Shown here: positions 56,306-64,000 of the stretch, in pieces
How the letters are laid out: each line of letters opens with the position of its first letter
Position numbering within the stretch: position 1 is the first letter of the stretch
Assembly: GCF_040712315.1 (NCBI RefSeq)
Contig: NC_134021.1
Location: 27,552,001 to 27,616,000 of the forward strand
From: Castanea sativa
Lineage: Eukaryota > Streptophyta > Magnoliopsida > Fagales > Fagaceae
Reading direction: 5' to 3'
Length of the DNA stretch: 64,000 nucleotides
Program-made: the position numbers and the translations under genes
The notes under the pieces: generated by a model
Database searches by the model: none
Seen by the model: only the letters and a program-made list of their open reading frames with translations
What the model was told of the DNA's origin: nothing

Positions 56306-58800
56306 ATCTCCCACTTGCCCTCAAAGACAATTTATAATATATCCAACACTTATCTCCCTTTAGAGTAATTCATAATCACTCTAAGGCAAGGCTTGGAAAC
56401 AAGTTTCAATCAGATTTACTACATAAATTATCTTTTCTACTACTATTTCTAATGTACTCATATCTCTCTAATGAGAAGATACTATTTACACTTAATGTGT
56501 ATCTTCACCATCTAGGGTGAACACATATCTTGAAGTTCAATGTCATAATGTGTATCTTCACCACTTAGGATGAACACATATCTCGAAGTCCAACTTCATG
56601 ATGTGTATCTTCACCACCTAGGATGAACACATATCTTGAAGTCCAACTTCATGAATCACAATCAAACTACAAATCCGTATTTACACATCCAGTAACAATC
56701 AAAACTTCACTTCTGTGGACAAGCATATAATACCTCATTCTAATAAGATATTTGAGTATATGCTTTACTCCTACTAAATTAAGTGATCTTTGATTCAATT
56801 GATATTTGCTTACTATGCCTACCGCAGAATAGATATTTAGCCTAGTATTTAGCATAGCATAAAGACTTCCTATCTATTTGTATAAGGAAACGTCTTAATA
56901 TGCTCTTCCTTTTATATGTCTTAGGACCATAATCCTATATAAAGGAACTTCAAATTTAAAAGGAAAGAATCCTTTCTTGAAGTATTACATGCTATACTTG
57001 GCTAGAATCTAATCTATTTAAGCAGTTTGAGATAGACTAAACATCACAAATTCTGAATTTTAACAAAGTTTAATTCTTAGGATGTGACCAGTTTTTCCCA
57101 AGTACTTTATATCAAACTGGACTAGACAACCAAAAACTTCATTGATGACAATAACTCTACATCATTCTAAATGATTAGAATGTCATCAACATACATTAAG
57201 AAATTTATTATTCTATATAGCTTTTACACACCTAAGGCCTTTTAATACTTTGATCAAAATCAAACAATTTGATTTCTTGATCAAAGATGATATTTTATGA
57301 TTCATATGCTTGCTTTAGTCCATAAATGGAGTTTAAGCAACTTGCATACGTAATACTACTGGTTCTTTGCTATGTTCAAGTCTAGTTACATCATTTAGAT
57401 ATCTTTCTCAAGATTGCTACTAAAAGAAGCTTTCTTGACATCCATTGTCATATTTAATCTAAATGAAATATAATGGATAAGAGAATCTAGATAGTGTCAA
57501 ACTTGACTATTGGTGAAAAAATCTTTTCATAGTCAAACCATTTCTTTCTGAATAAATCTTTTCGCCATTAGTTTTGACTTTGAAGGTTTGCAGCTTCAAA
57601 TCTATCAATCTCATTTTCTTGTAGACCTATTATAATAGGCTTAATGCCATTAGACGCCTCTACAAGTTCTAGACTTTAAATAGAATCTAATTCTATTTAC
57701 ATAACTTTGATCCAATAATCCATATGCATATCATCTATTGCCTCTACGTAGGACCGAGGATCAAATTTATATCCTTTTTGGAATTACGTCAAAAGTCTAT
57801 CCCAAAAGTATGAATTTATTTGATAATCCTCCCACTACAATATTGTACTTGTGTACTAGCTATATATTTAGAATAATCCCTTGTGGTGTATCTAATACAA
57901 CCACCTTATTTCTAAATGTATTCTATAGTTGTCTTACAGCAAATTCTGACATTTATCTTCTAGAACGATTCTACGTTTTGCTTTAAGATTATTCACATTG
58001 TCATCATCAAAAAACTTTGTATTTGTACTCTACAAACACCTTTTCTTCTTTATGACTACCAAAATAACCTTTTACAATTCCTTTTGGATACCCAACATAA
58101 ACACACATTTTTCTATATTTTGATTTCAACTTGTTAGAATTCCTTTCTTGCACAAGTGCTGGACAACCCCAAAAGTGGAAGTATCATATACTAGGTTTTC
58201 ACCCAATCCACAATTTGACTAATGTCCTAGGAACAAACTTTTGAAATCAGTTTTAGAAAATGTATAGTAATAATTGTAGTATATCTCCAAAAGAAATAAG
58301 CAAATGGAAATACTAATCATGTACTTTACTATTTCTAAAAGAGTCTTATTCCTCTTTCATGTATGCACTCACTTAAAAGAAGTTATTGAAACTACAGTCC
58401 TTTACAATAAAGGAATCCTAGATCGTATTATTCTCTAAATAGAATTCATAGATTGGGAATAAAACAAAATAATGGTTCTAAAAGCCCATCTTTCACCAAT
58501 CTTGAATATAATTTAGATTAATAAGATCTAGACATAAGTGTAACATACATTGCTAAAGGACGAAAACTTTCTCTTTAAAAGTAAAACATGTAAATTTCCA
58601 TCTAGAAAATAATCATGGACAAAGCTTAGCTTTACCAAAACCGGAAACGCTTTCCTTTTGGTCATGCTTTTGAGTCTAATTTCCTTTTGGCAACTACTAG
58701 GACAACTAGCTTGTCCAACTGTTTAGTATTATAATTCCTCTTCTTACCACCCTTACCTTTCGGTCTAGGCTAAGAATTTGAATTAAATCATATTGATCCT
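56306..58800 (-). pseudogene. Copia-IV Pol remnant
   Basis: Only fragments of copia signatures survive. An RNase H/RT end (RLNIYSAVGIVSKYQ, HILKYL near 56667-56855) and the nucleotide-level trace of the RT, integrase and GAG-pre-integrase order can be followed to about 58700 by comparison with Copia-III. A basic, Lys/Gly-rich stretch near 58730-58780 may be the Gag linker. Frequent small insertions and deletions destroy all frames. A 52-base phrase 'tgtatcttcaccacctaggatgaacacatatcttgaag' type repeat occurs three times at 56500-56650. Confidence 0.65.
56500..56655. repeat. Three tandem ~62-base units in Copia-IV
   Basis: Units share ATGTGTATCTTCACCA, then GATGAACACATATCT and GAAGT(C/T)CAA, at about 56500, 56550 and 56600. 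They lie between the polypurine tract and the RNase H remnant. Confidence 0.8.
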
Positions 58801-61070
58801 AGCCTTAGCTTTTAGGATGTCTTCCTTTGCGTATAACTCACTCATCAATTCAGATAATATAAAAGAAATTCATTTACAAAACAATCTAAATTGATCAAAT
58901 CATTCTAACAAGGACTTGTGGATCATATCCATATGAGATTAACATTTAATCTCTACATCCAAGAATTCCAATTCATTTTAAAAATAAAATATTTTCATAA
59001 AATGATATAGAATTGGAACTCCTTAAGCTTTTCTTGGCACTCAATATGACTTATATTGAATATCGTCTAGTAGCACGGCATTGCATACCAAAACATCTCA
59101 TTTAGACTTAATATAAAGTCTAAATCTAGTACTAACTCTTGCATCTCATGCTGTAGTACATTTGAGATAAAAGCCAATGTAACATATAAACATTTCAATG
59201 GAGATTATGATCATATCATAAACCATCTTCCATCAATGCATCATGCATAGGAAATTATGACAATGTTGAATCAAAAACATAAATATGTAATTCAGCTCCT
59301 TTGAGCACCATGTCCAAAATTATTTCTTAGTTATTGAGATTCAATTAAAAAAAAAAAAAGCTTGAGGACAAAATTTATGACAACTTTATTTTGAGACTTT
59401 GAACTTAATTACAGGGACATTATATTTTCCATCCATAACCATATAATATGGAACCTGAAAACCATACTATACTAGGTGCAATGACAACCTAATCCCGCAA
59501 TTAATATTCCTCGGAAGCGAGGTCATACCAATCACTATGATTAGGCGAGAATTATTCTCATTATTAATGCTATCATGGTAACTCTTACCAAACAAAAATA
59601 ATTTTCCATTTATCCTTTAGCCTCTAAGTAATAATGACATAGCTCCAAAGGGAGGTTAACATTACACTTAGTCTAGTGTATACCATTGCCTAGAATCAAT
59701 GTGAGTCACCAAGTAACTCCACGGAAGCGTGGTCGTTCTCAATGTAAAAACACACTTCATCTATCATTAAGAAGTTTAACCTGTAGTACCATGAATTAAA
59801 CACCCTCCGAAGGGAGCAAGGCATATACGCCAAGGCGAGGTGCCTAATCACACTACAATAAACCAGTAATGGAGGCCGTGAGATCCAACCTTTGTATCTC
59901 TCTCCCACTAGAAATTTTAAAACAAGTGGATTGTCCTAAAAACATTGTGATCTAATCACAATTTTAACCCTACACATCAAATGTGTCTAATTGTTTAAAT
60001 TCGATGTGATGTTACTAAGTCACGTCACTATAGCATAACGAACATTCGCACAATCACAAAGAAGTTTAACCTTGCAATCCGTGAAATAAATACCCTCCGC
60101 ATGGAATGTAAGACTTGAAGTCAAGACAAGGTATCTATTCACATTACAATAAACTTAACAAAAAATGGTTATTTCAACACTCCCACTCGTTGTTTGGGTT
60201 TTTCTTAGATAATTGTGATCACATCACAACTAATAAACTTGCACTTATTCAAGACTCTAATCTCATTAGAATCACTAACTAAAATGGAAGTCCTAAACTA
60301 TTTAGGATTCCTTAAACACTAATGAATCAAAAATTAGTTATATAGAACTCTATCCTTAATCTACTAAAAGAAAAGTTCTAATCTCATTAGAAACTATATA
60401 CCTTTTAATTAAGCTTTAATCTCATTAAAACTTCGAATTAAAATAAATTAAAATCATGCAACAATTCTAATCTCATTAGAATGTTTCTTAAAAGACAAGT
60501 CCCAAAAATTTAGGACTAAGAGTTCTATTTAACTAATATCTTTGATTTCACTAGGTCTTTTAGTTAGAACCATGTGGAATCTCATCACACACATCTTTGT
60601 TCTTTATAAATGAGAAAAACACTTAGAAAAATTCTGAATAACCAATTCACGATCGATCAAGAAAAATTTCACAAAGCTCGATCGATGCTCGACAAATCCT
60701 CGATCGATCGAAAAACTTTCTGCCAACTCGATTGATGCTCGACAGATCTCGATCAATCGAGCATCGCGAATTTCAAATTTCCCAGAATTTTTTTAAGACA
60801 ATTTTTCAACGTTTTCATGAACAAAACAACCACCAAATGAAGATAATGGACACAGATTGATATCTAAACTGAATATCATTGATGCTATAGCCTTAAAAAT
60901 CAGTTTAACATACTTAAACTCAAAATTTGAACAACATCATAACATCAAAATCAGTTTTCATCAAAACATAGTTTCAACAACCATGCTGAAAATAAATTTC
61001 TAACATCATGAAACTATTATCCCTAACTCCAAAACGTACAAAACATGTTATACAATTCGAATTGAAAACT
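58801..61070 (-). other. Copia-IV leader
   Basis: The untranslated stretch between primer site and the gag remnant parallels 6900-7447 of Copia-1 in reverse complement. Short 'taatctcattaga' phrases recur at least eight times between 60255 and 60480, and a TCGA-rich cluster lies at 60649-60769. No coding region is supported. Confidence 0.65.
60649..60769. repeat. TCGA-rich cluster in the Copia-IV leader
   Basis: It contains GATCGATCAA, GCTCGATCGATGCTCGACA, CTCGATCGATCGAA and GATCAATCGAGCATCG, the same motif type as in the TR-GAG arrays although the surrounding sequence is unrelated. Confidence 0.8.
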
Positions 61071-61082
61071 GCTCTGATACCA
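61071..61082 (-). other. Primer binding site of Copia-IV
   Basis: The minus strand reads TGGTATCAGAGC, initiator-Met type, two bases inside the LTR start at 61085. Confidence 0.92.
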
Positions 61083-61084
61083 TT

Positions 61085-62563
61085 TGTTGGAAAAACATGT
61101 GAAAATACTTGTTTGTATCTCATACAAAACATGCACAGTGGAAAAAATTAACGGATCTACTTCATTCGCAATTGATAACATGTACTATGTAAGTTTCAAA
61201 ACTAGAGAACAAGAAAGTGTACCTTGGTGCGGTGAAATTCAAAACCGAAGATCAGAAGCACTTGGGAATACTTTTAATCTTCACTCCAATTCCACTTAAT
61301 GACTTTTAATCTTCACTCCAATTCCACTTAATGACTTTTAATCTTCACTCCAATTCCACTTAATGCCCAAGATATGTGGTCTCTCAATCAGTTTCCAAGG
61401 AGAGAATAGGAGAGTGTCCAACACTCATATACAAAACCATTTCATTCCTTGTGTGTTCTTAATGAAAATTCTCATGAAAAAGTCTCATAGAAATTCTGTA
61501 TGTTTCTCTCCTTATATATATATAACTGATTATCTAATTGGGCTAGCCTTTCGGGACATTCCAATTGGGCTCTTGTGTGTAGCTTGGAGTGGGACCAAAA
61601 TGGACCAATAAGACACTAGCTCCAATGGGCCTTAGGCTTTTCTGTCAACTCTTGACAAGTCCAAAGTTACCATTAACTATATTTAATACCACTATATAAA
61701 TCTAGTTGCACTCTAGGCCTTATCTATAAATTATATCCAAAGACTTTATTGTACATGCAACCCCTTCATAAAATATTCGTAGTAATACAAAGTCATGAAT
61801 GTAGACTGCTACTTTGTAAATTACTACATCTTATCCTTGAGTACCCGGTTTAATCCTTTATGTTATTCATTATATATTTATAAAATCCAATTCCATAAAT
61901 ATATACTTTAGTAACTCCTTACTAAAGTGGTTGAGCCCAACTCTCTGAATAACCAAACCCATTAAACTTATCTCAAGGGAATATTTTGTATCTCCGTTAA
62001 GAGACTATGAATTCCATCTTGAGAATACATGTTCCATCAACATTAAATGTGGCTGCCCAACATACTGAGGTTTTGACCGTAACTAATAGATCTCACTCCT
62101 GATATATCAAAGCAACCTACATCTCATGATCAAATCCATTATTCTCTCAGGATTTAGAGTTGATGTAAATAGAAGTCGTGAGATTTATTATTCATTTGAC
62201 AGTCGTCAGGAGAATAATAAATCTCACAGCGGTCCAGTTCAATATGTCTTAACTCTTAAAATATATCAACATACCAACTAGAAATCTCCATTTCCACGAT
62301 CAAGACATATCATCTTAGTTGATATGTTATAGTCTTCGCAGATGAAACGTCCAATTTCATCACCGACTACGAACTACATTTTGAGTTTACAAGGAACTTG
62401 TGATTTACATTTTCTGTGATTAAATCATATAAATCACATATAATGCATCTCATGGACTAAGATAATGTCCCATTATTTCATTTATAAATAACCTCATATA
62501 ATTAAACAATTTAATTATTTATAACATGACAATAAATTGGATTTTAGGGCGTAAACCCCAACA
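61085..62563 (-). repeat. 5' LTR of Copia-IV
   Basis: 1479 bases from TGTTGGAAAAACATG to AACCCCAACA. It is longer than its partner mainly because of two extra copies of a 32-base unit at 61271-61364. Confidence 0.92.
61271..61364. repeat. 32-base tandem triplication within the LTR
   Basis: Three copies of CTTTTAATCTTCACTCCAAT plus the following 12 bases, nearly identical, where the partner LTR has one. The duplication therefore arose after integration, or one was lost in the partner. Confidence 0.9.
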
Positions 62564-62568
62564 TGTAC

Positions 62569-64000
62569 CTGCTCCGCCCGCCTGCTTGTTGGACGATCCA
62601 TCTGTGTGGATACTCCATTGAGGATGCTCTTCTATCTCTATGCCTTCCATATTGGTGAATTTCACAATGAAATCAGTGACCACCTGTCCCTTCATGGTGG
62701 TGCACGGGTGGTATTGTATGTTGAATTCACTCAACTCAATTGCCCATAATGCCATCTGTCTAGTGGTTTCGGGATTTCTCATTGCTCTCCATAAAGGCTT
62801 GTTTGTCAAAATGACTACAGTGTGCGCCTAGAAATATGGTTTGAGCTTGCGCGCTATGGTTACTAAGGCGAGGGCTAGCTTCTTCATTGAGGGGTACTTC
62901 TCCTCTACTCTTCAGAGCGCTCGGCTAGTGTAGTACACAGGCTTCTACACCCTGTCTTTTTCTCTAACAAATGCCGCACTGACGGCGGCTGGGGAGAGGG
63001 CCAGGTAGAGAAACAGCTCATCTCCTGGCTTGGAAGGGCTTAGCAATGGTGGGGAAAAGAGGTATGCTTTTAGGTCTTCAAATGCTTGTTGACCTTGGTC
63101 CCTCCACTCGAAGGACTTCTTTAATGTGCGGAAGAAAGGTAAGCATTTGTCTGTTGCCCTGGATACGAACCTATTCAGTGCTGCTACCTTGCCGTTGAGG
63201 CTTTACACTTCTTTTGTGTTTCTAGGTGGTGCCATCTCTATTATGGCCTGGATCTTGTTTGGGTTGACTATATGCCCCTCTGAGACACCATGAACCCTAG
63301 GAATTTTCTAGCAGTTACCCCAAATGCGCATTTGCTTGGATTGAGCTTCATGTCATAAGAGTGGAGGGTATCAAAGGTCTCCTTGAGGTCGTCTAAATGG
63401 TTGTCTTCCTGTTGACTCTTCACCATCATGTCGTCCATGTAGACTTAGACATTCCTCCCTATCTGATGCGCTAACATTTTGTTCATGAGCCTCTGATATG
63501 TTGCATTCGCCTTCTTGAGACCGAATGACATCACTTTGTAACAAAAAAGGCCTTGGCTGGTGACGAATGAAGTTTTCTTATGATCAGCCTCATCCAGCTT
63601 GATTTGGTTGTAGCTAGAAAAAACATCCATAAAGCTTAGCAACTGGTGTCTTGCTGTTGAATCTAACAGGACGTCGACCCGTGGGAGTGGGTAGCTATCT
63701 TTGGGGTACTCCTTGTTTAAGTCCGTGAAGTCCACACACATCCTCCACTTTTCGTTGGCCTTCTTGACCATTACTACATTGGCCAACCAGTCGGGGTAGT
63801 ATACCTCCTTGATGAATTTTGCATCCTGCAATTTGCGGACTTCTTCTGCTATAGCCCTGTTGCGCTCCTGAGCAAACACTTGCTTCTTTTGATGGATAGG
63901 GGGAAAGGAGGGTGACACATTCAACTTGTGAACAATGATTGAAAGGTCGATCCCGGGCATGTCCTTGTGGCTCTAGGCAAAGACGTCTTGATTCTCTCTT
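62569..64000 (-). pseudogene. Tat gypsy reverse transcriptase and RNase H start
   Basis: ORF 63445-63960 gives the start of RT with AEEVRKLQDAKFIKEVYYP, RMCVDFTDLNKEYPKDSYPLP, SFMDVFSSYNQI and MSFGLKKANATYQRLMN. A stop at about 63444 comes just before the VYMDDMMVKS catalytic box, which is still readable in the same frame. Connection-domain pieces (WRDQGQQAFEDLK, PVYYTSRAL) follow, and RNase H starts at about 62650 (IHTDGSSNKQAGGAG). Several stops interrupt it. A working enzyme would make element cDNA in cytoplasmic particles. Confidence 0.85.

Larger units (their letters stand above)
54902..62563 (-). mobile_element. Copia-IV: Ty1/copia element with long leader
   Basis: The left 3' LTR (54902-56305) and right 5' LTR (61085-62563) enclose a strongly degenerate pol and a leader of more than 2 kb. 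A polypurine tract (56306 on) and primer binding site (61071-61082) fix minus orientation. Flanking 5-mers are TATAC and TGTAC (one mismatch), and the left LTR begins TA instead of TG, so a G-to-A change at each place is likely. The gypsy RNase H frame is restored across the site. Pol is more decayed than in Copia-III. Confidence 0.85.
45285..64000 (-). mobile_element. Tat-type Ty3/gypsy element, nested host (partial)
   Basis: Minus-strand pol pieces are RT and the first half of RNase H (62569-64000), the second RNase H part (54695-54896) and the integrase (47600-49046). A minisatellite and a plus-strand ORF follow to the left. Two copia elements separate the pol pieces. RT (CVDFTDLNKEYPKDSYPLP), RNase H (DGSSNKQAGGAG) and the integrase zinc region (CDKCQRF) agree with one family. 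The 5' part lies to the right of the window. Frameshifts and stops are scattered through every piece. Confidence 0.8.

Overview
The window is nuclear DNA of a flowering plant, AT-rich and dominated by transposable elements. A woody eudicot fits the repeat types, and an oak-like (Fagales) genome is my impression only; no search was run. I recognise one host gene, a four-exon cornichon-family cargo receptor gene on the plus strand (19125-24407). No host RNA gene, CRISPR array or bacterial feature was seen.

Layout. 1-18740 is a nested retroelement block. A degenerate Ty3/gypsy element of the Tat type (minus strand, 4829-6098 and 18067-18740) was split by a Ty1/copia element (Copia-1, 6099-18066, TSD TGGAG), which was itself split by a gag-only LTR element (TR-GAG II, 7448-12540, TSD ATGTT). 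A related gag-only element (TR-GAG I, up to 4828) runs off the left edge. 18741-24407 is the cornichon gene and its short upstream region; intron 1 holds a Mutator-like MITE. 24408-34410 is non-coding and AT-rich, with MITEs and two head-to-tail non-autonomous Helitrons of one family (about 27710-28490 and 28491-31231, minus). 34411-41595 is an endogenous pararetrovirus (Caulimoviridae), minus strand, made of two joined partial genomes with many breaks and bounded on both sides by TA microsatellites. 42690-64000 is mainly a second Tat-type gypsy element (minus strand) with a spliced antisense extra ORF and a minisatellite at its 3' side. It is interrupted by Copia-III (49047-54689, TSD ATTTC), Copia-IV (54902-62563, near-matching TSD) and a truncated copia LTR (44029-45283).

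How it works together. Every retroelement reading frame seen carries stops or frameshifts, so nothing mobile looks autonomous. Target-site duplications allow the insertion order to be read, and in two places removing one insert and one TSD copy restores the interrupted gypsy frame. The most unusual items are the Copia-1 insertion whose two ends are both U5-type, the tandem Helitrons, the chimeric pararetrovirus carrying two different ORFs ahead of the same 3' region, the antisense spliced ORF of the Tat element, and TCGA-rich arrays shared by unrelated retroelement families.
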